From Diogma glabrata (Eukaryota > Arthropoda > Insecta > Diptera > Cylindrotomidae), in NCBI GenBank assembly GCA_963693315.1, contig OY856186.1, positions 381,004,768-381,068,767 on the forward strand: a DNA stretch of 64,000 nucleotides, written 5' to 3'. How positions within the stretch are numbered: the first letter of the stretch is position 1; the number at the start of each line of letters is the position of its first letter. Below, in pieces: positions 1 through 11,749 of the stretch. The translations under genes and the position numbers were made by a program. The notes below the pieces were generated by a model. The model did not search any database, was not told where the DNA came from, and worked only from the letters and a program-made list of their open reading frames with translations.

Positions 1-814
1 TGAGGAATTTTTCAAAAAATTATGAGGATTTATCAACGAACGAGGGGAATTCGTTTAGAAAAGTTTTTGCCATTTTTCATTTCTTCATATATTTTTTAGG
101 AATTATACAGTAGGCCAACACTGTGATATCAGTTAATTATTTCAAAATTAGGCTGATAATTTTTAATATCACAGTAGGCCAGACGTATAACTATTTGTTA
201 GTAGTATAATTCAAATGTTATTGGTGAAATTGAATGATGTCATTACATTTTAGAGAATTTCATTGGGTTATATTAAAATAAAACTAAGGCAACAAATTTT
301 CTAATTACATATATTAGAATTGAATCGGTCATTTCAAAAACCTCATAAGTCACTCAATTAGAATTTTCCAGAAATCAATAAAAACTGTTTCATACACAAA
401 CAAATGGGTTTTAAAGGACTTTTTTATGTTTAATTTAGTATTTGAGTGGTAAAAAATTAAAATAGCGAATAACCTTTACAGTTTATTAATAGAAATAATG
501 AAAAAAACCTGAAAAACAATTCTTGACTTATGTGGTTTTAGCAAGAAATAGGGTTAGTGGTAAAAAATTAACCAAAACAATCGTAGTAATCATATTTTTT
601 ATGGCTTATTATTGAGAATTACACTTAAAAATAATCTTATTAACATTTTACATGTATTCATTTGTCATGTTTTAATATCTTTATGGTACATACATAGTCA
701 TATTCTCCATCATTCTTAATTATTCAGAGTTAATTCCTATATAATACGAATTGGATAGAGTTAATTCATATATATAATACGTATATAATTCATATATAAT
801 TCATATATAATACG
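1..814. other. AT-rich non-coding stretch
   Basis: No gene or mobile element was recognised here. A short motif (CACAGTAGGCC or close to it) occurs twice as a direct repeat near 110 and 170, and a run of TATATAATAC-like repeats lies at about 765-815. The sequence looks like degraded intergenic or intronic DNA. It could be part of a downstream intron of ric-3, whose 5' exons lie at 7290-7635 on the minus strand and whose later exons were not found. Confidence 0.4.
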
Positions 815-1325
815 AATTCTCGAAAAGAGGACGAGTCTCAAGGGATCGCAGTATGACGGCTGCTCTACCCTTTAGTCTTTACAACCTTTACAACGTCTCC
901 ACCGATAATAATGTCGTTTGCAATTGATTCTGGGTTTTTACAGTGTCAATACTAAAGATTTGTATTATACTGATCTTTGGCAAAACTATGAACATTCAAA
1001 TAGATCATAACAGTCTTAAACCAAAATATATATACATTAGCATCAATTAATCCAAAAGTATCGAATAATAAGTAAATTACTATTTTAGAATATGGTTTTT
1101 GCTTAACAGATTGTTAAAACCCCATTTCAATTTTCGCAGACTAGCTTGGATACGACCTTAGAGGCGTTCAGGCATAAACCAACGATCGTTGTTCCACTGT
1201 TCTCTCGAATAAGTATTGAACGATGGGTCCGTACCTGCGGTTCCTCTCGTACTACGCAGGAATGCAGGAATGCTTTCGCTATCGACTTACGTGGTTTTTA
1301 CCCAGAATACGCATCTCCCTTTAAG
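815..1325 (-). pseudogene. 28S rRNA 3'-end fragment, antisense and diverged
   Basis: Read on the minus strand, the segment carries the universal sarcin-ricin loop core AGTACGAGAGGAACC (complement near 1238-1254). It then continues with the conserved insect 28S text GCCTGAACGCCTCTAAGGTC (near 1155-1175). Further on, GCAGCCGTCATACTGCGATCC (near 845-870) resembles the last part of insect 28S. The intervening sequence is AT-rich and has drifted. An 8-base duplication (GCATTCCT) sits just 5' of the sarcin-ricin loop. No other rDNA flanks it, so this is a dispersed fragment rather than a working rRNA gene. The 73-codon open frame on the plus strand at 1146-1367 is only the antisense of this rRNA. 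Confidence 0.75.
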
Positions 1326-1329
1326 AAAC

Positions 1330-2498
1330 CATTTTCAGCAAAAAAAGCATGTTGGGAAAAAATGTGACTTAAGAGATTTTTGAAATGACCGATTCAATTT
1401 CAATAGGTGGTATATTTTAGAATTACTGCTATTTGAATAGGTTATTTTCTTTATAACAATAAATTGTAATCGTGGTACAATACTTGTGTTTATTATTGTT
1501 TTGTTTTATTTAAAAATGGCTCAGTCAAGTGTAATGTGAACAGACAAACATTTTAACCCAAAATCAAACCATGTTTTTGTTGATTAAGTACCATATCTTT
1601 GCGAAAAGTGTGATGGTTTTGATTGACACTTAACACAACCAAGTTACTATAACATACGTATAAATGGCGGCAAAGTATTTAAGGAAATTCATAAACGGAT
1701 GAAGGATAATTTTGTGAAGCATCATTCAACCACACATACGATTATTTGTAAATAATCTGTAATTATTATTTGTAAGGAATTTGCTGAACGAATGAAGAAT
1801 TATTTTGGAAACATCATCACCAACAAGTTTAAGTTGGTGATGATGATTATTTATTTTTTTCTTTTGGTTTTTATATATCTAATTTTTAAAATTGTATCGT
1901 AATATGGGATATTAAGTTTTTTTGGTACATAGAGATCATTTCCTTAAAAAGAAGTCTTTGTAAATAAGTTGTCTAACTCTTCACGATTTATACAGGCAAA
2001 TCTTTTTGGGTACATGCAATTAAGTTAGTCAAAATTAATTAAAATTAAATTTAACTAAATTACATTTGAGGAAAAACTGTAATCAAATCGCAGAAAAAAC
2101 TTTATTGTGCAGGACTGGTTTTTCCAAGCATCCTTTGATTTTAGAAGAGTATGAAGGCTTTTCTATATCGTGAACAGAATATCTTACCAAAATAATCGAT
2201 AAGTTATATGCTTACGTCCCCGATATAAGTTAGTCAAAAACTGTAAATTGGAGTGGTGATCCGTGAAATTAAAAATGTTTCCAAAGAACCTCAGAGATAA
2301 GCCGAAATGCTTCTGCGAAATATAAATTTAATTTATAACATTTAATAAGCATAGTAATTAAATGTTTTAGTTTTTGCCAAAACCGGTAAATAAAAATGAA
2401 TTTACCGGTTGTAAGGTAATAAGTTTTTAACCATATTTACCTGTTAACTGTCAAACCGAAGAGTAGGTAGTGCAGACGTCAAGTGTCAAAAAGAAAGT
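1330..2498. other. AT-rich stretch with small hairpins, no gene seen
   Basis: No coding exon was recognised. Two palindromes stand out. One is a perfect 13-bp stem, CATCATCACCAAC at 1812-1824 and its complement at 1833-1845, with an 8-base loop. The other is a CCGGTAAAT/ATTTACCGG pair near 2382-2410. The stretch ends at the target duplication of the hAT element that starts at 2507. Confidence 0.4.
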
Positions 2499-2874
2499 GT
2501 TCTAAGCAGGGGCGTCAATTGGGTAGGGCTGGGGGGGCATTGGCCCCCCCCAAGGATCTGATACTATCAATACATCGATTCAATAAAACCATCCAATCGT
2601 GATAGAATTATACACTATAAAAATTTCAATGCACTGTTATTTTGTAAATTCGTCTAATTTTTAGAAGATTTACTTAACTAATATACCAATTTTATCGCAT
2701 ACTATTAATTGAAATATATCTGATTATATAATTATTACGTTACATATTATTTTGGCCCGACTAAAGTACAGTTCACCGCAATATTCAAACCGTTACCGTT
2801 CTTTGTATCTAGGACTAGAGCGCCACCGATACGAAAGGCGGTCGCATTGCTTCTAATCTTCTGATGAAATCAGT

Positions 2875-2999
2875 TTTATAAACAAAACACGATCGTTCTT
2901 CCAAAAACGCCGTGGGTGCGTATTTTGACAAAATTCTATCGTACTATTAGGTGCGCGGCATCACCGCTTTTAGAAGAACGATTGTGTTTTGTTTATAAG
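2875..2999. repeat. Small palindromic element (MITE-like) inside the hAT
   Basis: The two arms, TATAAACAAAACACGATCGT plus a few bases at the left and its complement at the right with one change, enclose about 70 bases. The stem is about 25 bp. It could be a miniature inverted-repeat element nested in the hAT, or a subterminal structure of it. No clear target duplication was seen. Confidence 0.5.
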
Positions 3000-5034
3000 A
3001 TATTCGTGTCTGAGCCAGAGGAAACAAAATATTTCATTAGTATAGCGTTTCTCGAGAGTTCATAGTGTAGTATTTAACATTCAAATTTCAATTGTTATTG
3101 GCCATTGGTAATTTATATAAACTTAAAAGTAAGTACATGCAGGAGAACACAACTTAATTATACCCCACTTATTTGGAGAACCCTGATTGTTTGGCCTTGT
3201 TTTTTATCTATATCATATTGTACAAACTTTACAAGTTTTTTTAAAAACAATAAATTAAAAACAATTCTAAAATGTAAAATCCTATAACATATCAAAAGAT
3301 TTCTTGATAGTTGTGCTAATTTTTATAAAATGAATGAAAATAATTACGGGAGTAATTTAAATTTATTGGGCTATTTCCAGTGATTTTATAATAGTGAATG
3401 TTTTATAATGGACAATATTTTCTAACGACACGAACAAATATTTAAGTTATGTAAATATTTTCAAAGTATGTTATGAAAACTTGCTGACAAATTCTTTTCG
3501 CTATATGGACTATAACTTTTAATTCATAAAATAGCAAAAATTATGTTTGGTTGGTTATAATAAAATCCAAAACGTATCCTAAACGTCAATCTTTGTTCAT
3601 TTTTTTATACAGTCATAGGGAGGGAGAAACTATTTTTTTTTTTTGTGGTAAGTTTTTCTTATAGATTTAAAAGAAGCTCGCAATAATTGTACAATTTTGA
3701 ATCAAATGAAAAATTTACGCACGTTTATGGGTAGTAAGCTGACCAGACGTCCCACGCTGCGTGGAAATGTCACACATTTCATTGCGTTGTCCCACGGAGA
3801 AATCTGTCCCACGAAGCGTCCCACGAAACAAATATTTCCACCACATTTGCCCGCATTATCGAAATAATCAAAAAACCTTATATCTACATACGTACAGTTT
3901 GCGCAATATCTTATAGTCAAAACAATGGCTTCACAGTTTTTTCTTACAGTTTGTATAATGTTATGTATATGTTGATTTAACCATATTGAGAGAACAAACC
4001 AGTGCAATATTTTTTTTTACTAAAATAGTGTTTTAACTATAATTTTCTTAGAAATACTAAACTCAATTATTTCACTTCAATAATTTACATATCTTTTAAT
4101 GTCTAACAGATCTACCTCAGCGATAAGGTTTCTTTGTTTATAGAAACATCTCCCCGGTGTATATACGAGAGATCGAAAGTATATTATGAAAAATAAAATA
4201 CAAAATATTTTACTTAAAAAGACGCAGTTTTGCGTATAAATTCATAAAAATTTAAATTTTTAAACCAGAGTTTACAATTTTCTTTTATTCGAGCACTCTT
4301 TTCAATCCTTTGAAGTAATATTCAAAAATTAAAATGTTCATAATTTGAATATCGTTCTTACTCATAAGAGTAAAATTTTTGTTTTTTCGATTTTCCTCTT
4401 TTGGAGCAGATTACATTTTCCTGTTCTTTCATTCGATTTGCAAAAGAAGAAAATTAGTCACTCTACGTCATCCTTTATATTCATTTTTCTAACAATACAT
4501 AAATAATTGAACGAATCATTCGAAGCATTTTACGTTGGAAAGCATCAAATTTGACGCAAAAATAAAAGTTTTGAGTATTTGAAAGAAAATATTTATTTCA
4601 ATTTAGTAGCAAGAATGATATTTTATTATTTTCACTCCTGTATGTGGGAGTGTTATATTTTTTTTTAAGCTACGCACTGAAAGGACAAAGTAAAGGAGCT
4701 GTTTAAAACACACTTTAAATAGGTAGCTCAAAAGTAAAATTATTATTTTCTAGTTTATAATTTTTTTTCTCAATAAAAAACAAACAAAGCAAACAGCATA
4801 AAAACTTGATAAATGGTATAGATTTGCAAAAAATAGAACGAGAGGTATACTGTATACCTCTTATACTTACAGAATACAGAAAAGATATTAATTATTTAAT
4901 AAAATTAAAATAAATTGTTTCAATTGTTTTGCAGTCTTTACTTGTGTAACAAAAGTTTTAAGCTACTATAGAAGGTAAATTTATACTAATTTTTAAAATT
5001 ATATTTAAAAAGTTCTCCTGCAAATTAAGACGGA

Positions 5035-5700
5035 TAGAAAACGTTTACGTCAATTCTTATACGATATTGAATTGGACTATCCTTTTATAAAAAAATCAAA
5101 ATATAACGACGCAAAAGTTTAGAGTATTACCAGTCGGAGTGAATTTGCAAATTAACAGTGGACATTATGATATTAAAAGACATATAGATACAGATAAACA
5201 TAAAAAAGCGTTGCTATAAGTTTTGTTGTTATTTTGTTTTCTTGTTGTTATTTAACATTGACAAAAAGTTAGTTGCATTTTGCGCTGATCACACGAACAC
5301 CAATTTTAGTGATGTCACGTCAAGGGGTGAAAATTTAAAAACAAGCTAAACTCGAATTTGAACCAGAGTGTATTGGGTATTGAATTCGCAGCCCATATTC
5401 TAAATAATGCAATAAGAAATGCTGCTGATTTAAATGGCAGGGTTAAAAAAATTTGGATATTTTACTGTCTTTACTGGAGACGTTGAAGGAGTTCTGCGGC
5501 AAAAGTAATGTCAAACATAACCAACTTATTGGATACAGTGAAACTCGCTGGCTGACGGTAATGCCAGCACTAGAAAGAATTTAGAAAATGTACGAACCAC
5601 TGCAAGCACATTTCCTAATGGTTTAATGTCCAATTAAAATAAAAGAATTTTTTAAAGAATTAAATAGTAAACAAATAGTAAAGGAAAGCATAAAATAGTA
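5035..5700 (+). pseudogene. hAT transposase remnant (zinc finger and catalytic-region pieces)
   Basis: Translated pieces in more than one plus-strand frame resemble a hAT-type transposase of the zinc-finger/FAM200-like group. Near 5150-5215 a zinc-finger-like stretch reads HYDIKRHIDTDKHKKA. Near 5265-5330 comes KLVAFCADHTNTNFSD, the conserved block around a catalytic Asp. Near 5455-5640 there is LKEFCGKSNV, then LIGYSETRWLTVMPALERI and MYEPLQAHFL. Stops and frameshifts separate these blocks, and the C-terminal dimerisation region was not recognised. The remnant lies inside the hAT element at 2507-6394, so it is almost certainly that element's own dead transposase. Confidence 0.75.
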
Positions 5701-5919
5701 AATTTATGCACAATCTAGTTAGCACGTTTTCACCGTTCCACTTTCTCGCAATAGAAATTCTAAGTAGTTAGTATTTGGAAGAATGTTTGCATTTTGTCCC
5801 ACATTTTAACGATTTGGCTCTGGTCAGTTTAGGGTAGACATAACTCTTTCTCTCTGAGATAAATAAAGAAAAACAAACAAACAAACAAAAAAACGATCCG
5901 ACATAAGAGGAGTCACGTA

Positions 5920-6003
5920 GGGATTGCAATCCCGTGGTGTTTTATGGATAGTCCCAGGACTCATGTGACTCATAAATTTTAAATCCCGGGATGCCCGGGA
6001 TTT
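5920..6003. repeat. Palindrome pair near the hAT 3' part
   Basis: GGGATTGCAATCCC (5920-5933) is self-complementary. AAATCCCGGG and CCCGGGATTT (5981-5990 and 5994-6003) form a 10-bp stem with a 3-base loop. A CAAA-type run precedes them at about 5867-5890. The pair resembles termini of another small hAT-like element, but the ends were not defined. Confidence 0.4.
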
Positions 6004-6689
6004 AAAAAATCGTATAGAAAAACCATCCTTTTTTTCTATACTGCACGATCTGCTGTCGTTTACAAATTCACTCTCTGAATAGTTACAAAGCAAAGATATA
6101 ATAATTTCTAGCACAAGCGCTTTAATTAAAACTACTTTCTTGATGCTTAAACAATGCAGAGATGATACTAAATTTAAAATTATTTTTAACAAATAAAGGG
6201 ATTTTGCAGAGCTTTGCGGCATTCGTAATCAATGTAGCTCAAAAGCATTTTATTCTTATTTCTAAGCCGATGCATTTAAATGCTTTTAAATATATGTGTG
6301 TATAAAAATGTGTATGTTATGTTTTACGAAAAAAATCTTTTTATGTCATTTAAATTCTCGTCCCCCCTAAGATTTTGGTGAAATGACGCCACTGGTTCTA
6401 AGCTCGTAAACCACAAATTTTGAGAACCAGCAAGGAAATTCAAGGGCTAATTTTGTAACGCCTCATCAGATAAACAGCTTCAATAGTAAGGCTTAGAATA
6501 TTGTCATGCTTGTCGTAAACGCTTTGAGAATGGATTCGGCCAGCACTCAATCAACGCATTCGTTTCTCCTTTTATATTCTCATATAGATCCCCATCCTAA
6601 GTTCAAGATTTTTAATTATAAGACAATAGATTTTATGATACAATGGTCGATTAAATAACACTTTTTTATTTATGAGCGGAGAAGTTTTA

Positions 6690-6838
6690 TAGTGTATTCT
6701 TTTCGGCTGTACCGAACAAATTTCAGTACAGTTCCAATACCGAATTATTTTTTTGGTATTGAAATTCATTCCAAAAGAATACAAAATTCGATAATTCGGT
6801 GTTGGAATTTGTTCGGTGCAGCCGAAAAGAATACACTA
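6690..6838. mobile_element. 149-bp MITE with TTA target duplication (PIF/Harbinger-like)
   Basis: The terminal inverted repeats are about 34 bp long. They begin TAGTGTATTCTTTTCGGCTG and continue with CACCGAACAAATT-like sequence, with few mismatches between arms. TTA at 6687-6689 and 6839-6841 is a 3-bp target duplication, typical of PIF/Harbinger elements. There is no coding capacity. Open frames overlapping it on both strands are artefacts of the palindrome. Confidence 0.8.
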
Positions 6839-6841
6839 TTA

Positions 6842-7289
6842 CTAAAATTTAAAAACTTCGTGAAACCAAAAAAGTCTACTCACGATCGTGTCCCATACAA
6901 TAACTTAATATTACTTGTTAATATTTAAGTTGTAGTAGGCCATATCATGATTGTAAAAAACTTCGTTTGAATTGATTTAATGAAATATTGATTAATTAAA
7001 AATATTCTTCAATGTAAATTATAATGTTGTACGTGATTTTAAATTGCTGCATGGTATTTATATGGTATATTAATAAAAATAAAAACAATTACTAATATTA
7101 TAAGGCATTTTAAGCGTTGTGACACATATTCTGCTACCAACACTTTTCATTAAAAAATATGTTTATGTATGTTAGTAGTAAATGCTTTCAGCGACTAACT
7201 GTAAAAATTTTTTAATAGGTTAGTTGGTCAATACTGAGTTAGTAAAACGATTGGGAAATTTTAGATTTCTATAAATCTTTCTCACGTAC
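6842..7289 (-). other. Probable start of ric-3 intron 2, no exon recognised
   Basis: The stretch lies just downstream of the donor that ends ric-3 exon 2 (minus strand, GTACGTGAG starting at 7289). It is AT-rich and no further RIC-3-like exon was seen. It is inferred to be the beginning of a long second intron running leftward. Confidence 0.4.
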
Positions 7290-7635
7290 TTATTTCTTCC
7301 GCAATCAAATTTAAAGTATTTCGAAAAGCTTTTTCTCCATACTGATATGTTGTATTACCAAAACTTTCTTCTTGATCAAGTACGACATCACAACAACCTA
7401 ATCGATTGTAATAAAGTAAATAATGAAGAAAATTTTTTTAAAATATTTGAATCCAAATTTACTCACCTGATCCACGATGATCTTTCATTAATGATTTTGT
7501 TGGTCCACCACCAAACATCATTGGATAAAATACTTTCGGCCACAAAAAGGCAATACATCCAATAACTGTTACCATAACAATAAGCGTTTTCCGGGAGCCT
7601 AAGCCCGGCTGGTCTAGTACATTTACTGTTTGCAT
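7290..7635 (-). CDS. ric-3: RIC-3, acetylcholine receptor chaperone, first two coding exons (partial)
   Basis: Two exons on the minus strand encode the N-terminus of a RIC-3 protein, an endoplasmic-reticulum membrane protein that helps nicotinic acetylcholine receptors fold and reach the cell surface. Exon 1 runs from the ATG at 7635 to 7467 and encodes 56 codons plus one base, beginning MQTVNVLDQPGLGSRKTL. Exon 2 (7397-7290) encodes 35 codons beginning CCDVVLDQEESF. The 69-base intron has GTGAGT and TAG ends, and the reading phase is kept. A hydrophobic segment at residues 18-34 followed by LWPKVFYPMM is the hallmark of the RIC-3 domain, and the CCDVVLDQE block after it is also typical. Exon 2 ends at a good donor (AA|GTACGT). 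The coiled-coil and C-terminal exons must lie further left; none was recognised in 1-7289. The ATG is the first in the frame and fits insect RIC-3 proteins. Confidence 0.85.
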
Positions 7636-9635
7636 TTTTCGTGATTTTTTTTTATCTTATTTTTTAAAACTTAATTTATTTTTTACTATATAAACCAACT
7701 TTTGTTTATTTTATTTTCACTTTTATTTTGTTATTTGCTTTTTATTTTTCAAACATTTTTTCACCAATAATATATTAATTTAAATTTCACAAAACAAAGT
7801 TGTATAGTTTTCGATTTAATTCATATTTTCCTATTTTAAAATAATTGAAATTTAAAATATTTAAATTATTCAATTACACCTGAATGATTTAATGAAAGTT
7901 TTTAAAATATACGTGAATATAGTGAAAAATCTATAATAAGAATATGAACGGCATAATCTTCAGAATTTTAAAATTTTCTTAAACGGTAACGGTCGTGGTA
8001 GAAGCTTTTGTGATAAAATCAATATTCACATAAAAGAGAAAAGAAAACTTGACATAACGGTTGAAAATCTTTGAAAAATGAAAACAGATTGTTTTATAAA
8101 ACAAAATCAACAAACTCTGTTGAATATTTAGAATTTTGAAAACTGTTCCCTCTTGCTAATCGTATAAATTCGTTTTGTATCTTCACTAATAATAAATAAG
8201 ACAAGAATATTCAAAACAAAAATACTATCGGTGTTTATTTTGTTAATGCGCCAAAAATATTTCGATGTCAATTTAAAAAAAAATTAAAAGATTTGCATGA
8301 TTTTTAAATGCAAATTTCGAAACAGCATTTGTTGAACAAAATTTGGAAAAACAATAAAATACGAAGAAAATGTGTTCCTTTAATTTGCGACGTGTATCTT
8401 CGGCAGATGTATTTTTGAAAAATAAAAAAATCGATTGCCAAATATGAATCATAGATCTAAATATAAATCACAGGTAAAAATAATTCACAGCAGTTAAGTT
8501 GACAAGGTCATGAAAATATTGGATGACAAAATAATGGCATATTTTAATTGACATTTGACTTCTTTTCTAAATGGTTCTTGACCTTATTGCAACCAACGGC
8601 TTTACAGGAATTTTGTGCTTGTGATGTTTACAAAATAATCACATAACAAATACAAGGGTCAGCTGAAAGAATGTCTTGTTCATTTTAGGAAGGAATTGTT
8701 CGACGGATTTACTCAATTCTTAATACAAAATTATAATAAAGTTAATCGACATCGAAAGTGGGGTACACCGAAATCGATCGATGGATAGATTACCTCCAAA
8801 TTTAATCATTTTAAAACCGAACGTTTAAATATTTTCAGTGGCGAGAATTTAGTCGAATTTTAATATAAGGTTAAAAACTTATATAACGATTTTCATATAA
8901 ACATTGTTTTTCTTTTAGCTTTTCACTTTTCATTTAAATAAATTACGTGATTTAAAAAAAAATTAATATATTTTTAGAATTGAGCCAAAAACAGAATATG
9001 TAAAAAAAATTAAAAATACTAAAATTTAAAAATATTTTCGAATATTCTTTTCGTTTTCGTTATAAAAATTGAAAATTTCGTATTTAATGGGTCAAGATCA
9101 AATTTAACATTTATAATATTTGCTTAATATAGGAACAAATAACATTATAACTGTAATTTCACTAAACCACAATTTTTTTATGAATATTTCAATATTATCA
9201 CATTTTTTGGAATTACTTTTATTCACAATTATACATATTTTAAAATAACAGAAATAAAATTAAGAACAAAATAAATAAAAAAATATATTTAACACACAAA
9301 TTCGAAATTCATGTTCGAATTAGTCAAGCTTAAAAGAGAGACTAATGAAAACAAATAAAAAATTAGAAATTCTAAGAGAAGGTAACTTTTTATTTTTGTT
9401 TAATCGTCATTCAACTACTGTAAATTTTTTATGTTTACTATTTTTATTGTTGTGCTTTCTTCGTTTGTAATTACTTTTTATAAATAAATAGCTATAACGA
9501 CATGTGAGATTTTATTATTTTATATAATAATTATATCGATTTTACTATGTAGAGGTTCATTCATAAAACACGTAGCATGAATATGTTTGTTATTATTTGG
9601 TCACCAAGTGGCTTGCAAAACGATTTTTGTACAAA
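7636..9635. other. Upstream region of ric-3, no gene seen
   Basis: These two kilobases of AT-rich DNA lie upstream of the ric-3 start codon and would contain its 5' UTR and promoter. No coding exon, repeat pair or transposon terminus could be supported. No specific promoter motif is claimed. Confidence 0.4.
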
Positions 9636-9639
9636 ATTT

Positions 9640-10071
9640 TTTTTTTTTTTTTTTTTTTAATAAAATGTGTTGTGTAATAGGGTTTAGAATATGTGTCACA
9701 ACAACACATAAATACCTTTTAAGACCTAGGTCTAGACCTGGGTCCCACAACAACTGGCGTTCTGAGGTGTAGATTAACGCTTTTTTTAAACATCTGTGGG
9801 TTGAAGCCACCTGAGACTAAGTGTTCCGGCAAACTATTCCATTTGTACGCAGTTCGGACAAAGAAGTCTCTCTGCGATCTGCCAGTATGACAGCGCGGGA
9901 TCTTTACCGTTTCACTGGTTGCGGCAGCCGATTGCCGAGTGGAACGGGGGTAAGAATAAGTTTGAGGCATGATGCCGCTGATTTCATCTGAGCACTGCTG
10001 ATGACGATATTTGTAAAAAACAACGAGGTCAGCAACAGTGCGACGATGTTGTAGGGAATCAAGTTGTGATG
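9640..10071 (-). pseudogene. 3' end of a CR1/Jockey-type non-LTR retrotransposon (family A)
   Basis: On the minus strand, 9719-9970 encodes a C-terminal reverse-transcriptase tail containing FFVRTAYKWNSLPEHLVSGG and ending HLRTPVVVG. It is nearly the same as the tail of the copy at 58759-59940. Downstream on the minus strand come the family's 3' UTR with ACACATATTCTAAAC-like text, ACACAACACATTTTATT and a poly-A run (poly-T at 9640-9658 on plus). Sequence further 5', still related to the 59.6-kb copy, runs into the assembly gap at 10072. It is a truncated, probably inactive copy. Confidence 0.85.
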
Positions 10072-10271
10072 NNNNNNNNNNNNNNNNNNNNNNNNNNNNN
10101 NNNNNNNNNNNNNNNNNNNNNNNNNNNNNNNNNNNNNNNNNNNNNNNNNNNNNNNNNNNNNNNNNNNNNNNNNNNNNNNNNNNNNNNNNNNNNNNNNNNN
10201 NNNNNNNNNNNNNNNNNNNNNNNNNNNNNNNNNNNNNNNNNNNNNNNNNNNNNNNNNNNNNNNNNNNNNNN
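10072..10271. other. Assembly gap of 200 N
   Basis: Exactly 200 undetermined bases, the size many scaffolding programs insert by default, so the true distance is unknown. The 5' side breaks off inside a retrotransposon. The 3' side starts exactly at the first base of a sequence repeated at 16210. Confidence 0.99.
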
Positions 10272-11590
10272 GGAATATAACTATTCGCGATGATTAGCTA
10301 CGATTTATATTATAAACAAAATATTATCTGCTTTCGTATATCGTAACTCATAAGGAAATTTGAATAAATTATTAGATAATTAATGCATGGAGGGATCAGT
10401 TTTTGTTGTTTTGAAATTTTTTTTTTATTTTTGATCTACGGGTGTGACAACCCCGCGTACTCCAGTCCCTGCTATTGACATACGAGTTAACGTGAGATAT
10501 CACATACCACTGGCAATAGCAGTGAGATATCACTAGCCAAGGTGACATCTTAGGGGTGGTGGCGGATGAACTGTATTCAGTCAACGGTAGCACCCTCAAT
10601 CTTAGATGTGAAATAATCCTTGATGATGAGACGCCATTGCTACCTTGAAGAAACGAACCTTCATATAACTATGTGTGGGCTTTAATCTTCAAGAAAGATG
10701 GTGAGTCACGGGATCAAGGAATATGCAACCGGTTGGATTATTGGCAACTACACTTTTGTTTTGTTCCATCAAATTTTTGTAAAAATGTTTGCTATTTACT
10801 TTTTAATTTACTTTTATTTTCTCTATTCTATCATAAAATATTGGCCTATGTCATATTTTGTCAGTGATAGGATTTTTCGTTTAGTTATTCATTCTTTAAC
10901 AAAAAATATAAAAAACAAAAAAAGAAAGATTTACGTCCATCAACACCTTTGAACGTATGTTGTTGTGGGACCTTGGTCTTAAAAGGTTTTTATGTGTTAT
11001 TGTGACACATATTGTAATTCCTACAACACAACACATTTTATTAAAAAAAAAAAAAATAACATGTTTCTATTTTTATTGAAACAAAAGGTCATACGCGAAC
11101 GAAAAGAAATAAAAATATGTCAATATTTTCAACCGATATGAGGTCTTAGCTCGTCAGGAAAGCGAATATTCCGAATCGAACGCCAAAGTTGCTTCAATAA
11201 CTCTACAGGGTAGAATGGTGTAGTTGAGGTAACCACACGTTATGTTAACGTTTTAAAAATTTTATGTTTTAAAAATTAAATGTAGTTCAATCAACCTCAA
11301 ATACTTCTGTTTTGAAATAAAAACTTCATAATATAAGGCCAAGGTCATTTTCTATGATGGCAGTGTGGCATTGATTTAAATTAGCTTGAGTTTAAAAAAA
11401 ATATTGATTTGAATCAATTGACGAAATCTCTAAACAATATTTTACAAAATCAAAAAAGTGAAAAAAGAAATTACGTAAGAAAAGCTAAAAATTATGCAGA
11501 AACTTTCGATCAAAATTCAAAATAAAGTGATGATTTATTGTTAAATCGAAGAGTCTTTCTACAGTCTACACCAATACTAATACAAAAATA
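10272..11590. repeat. 1.3-kb direct duplication, copy 1
   Basis: This segment recurs almost unchanged at 16210-17527. The few differences seen include CCT/GCC-type changes and a 3-base indel near 10660-10672, and one base in the poly-A run near 11050. It contains a GC-richer stretch (10440-10640) of unknown origin and a family-A retrotransposon 3' tail (10905-11056). The copy begins flush against the N gap and ends at the AT microsatellite that leads into the fold-back element. Either a real duplication or a false duplication at a contig end would explain this. Confidence 0.93.
10905..11056 (+). mobile_element. Family-A non-LTR retrotransposon 3' tail
   Basis: The sequence GTTGTTGTGGGACC, then GTCTTAAAAGG, GTGACACATATT, ACACAACACATTTTATT and a run of about 14 A matches, in order, the 3' untranslated tail of the copies at 9640-10071 (antisense) and 58759-59940. 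Only the tail is present: a severely 5'-truncated insertion, as usual for target-primed retrotransposition. Confidence 0.75.
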
Positions 11591-11599
11591 TATAAAACA

Positions 11600-11749
<150 letters not shown>

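Larger units (their letters stand above)
2507..6394 (+). mobile_element. hAT-superfamily DNA transposon, decayed
   Basis: The element starts with CAGGGGCGTCA and ends with TGACGCCACTG, an 11-bp inverted terminus with one mismatch. It is flanked by a perfect 8-bp target duplication, GTTCTAAG, at 2499-2506 and 6395-6402. An 8-bp duplication together with CAG-starting termini is diagnostic of hAT elements. The 3888-bp length is right for an autonomous hAT. Its transposase is represented only by a frameshifted remnant at about 5035-5700. A G-rich run follows the left end and a matching C-rich run precedes the right end. Other small palindromes inside (2875-2999, 5920-6003) may be later nested insertions. 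Confidence 0.88.

Noticed and set aside
1146..1367. 73-codon open frame near the left end
   Set aside because: It is the antisense of a conserved 28S rRNA segment.
10396..10599. 67-codon minus-strand frame identical at 16334-16537
   Set aside because: Identity results from the segmental duplication. No family resemblance or splice context supports it.
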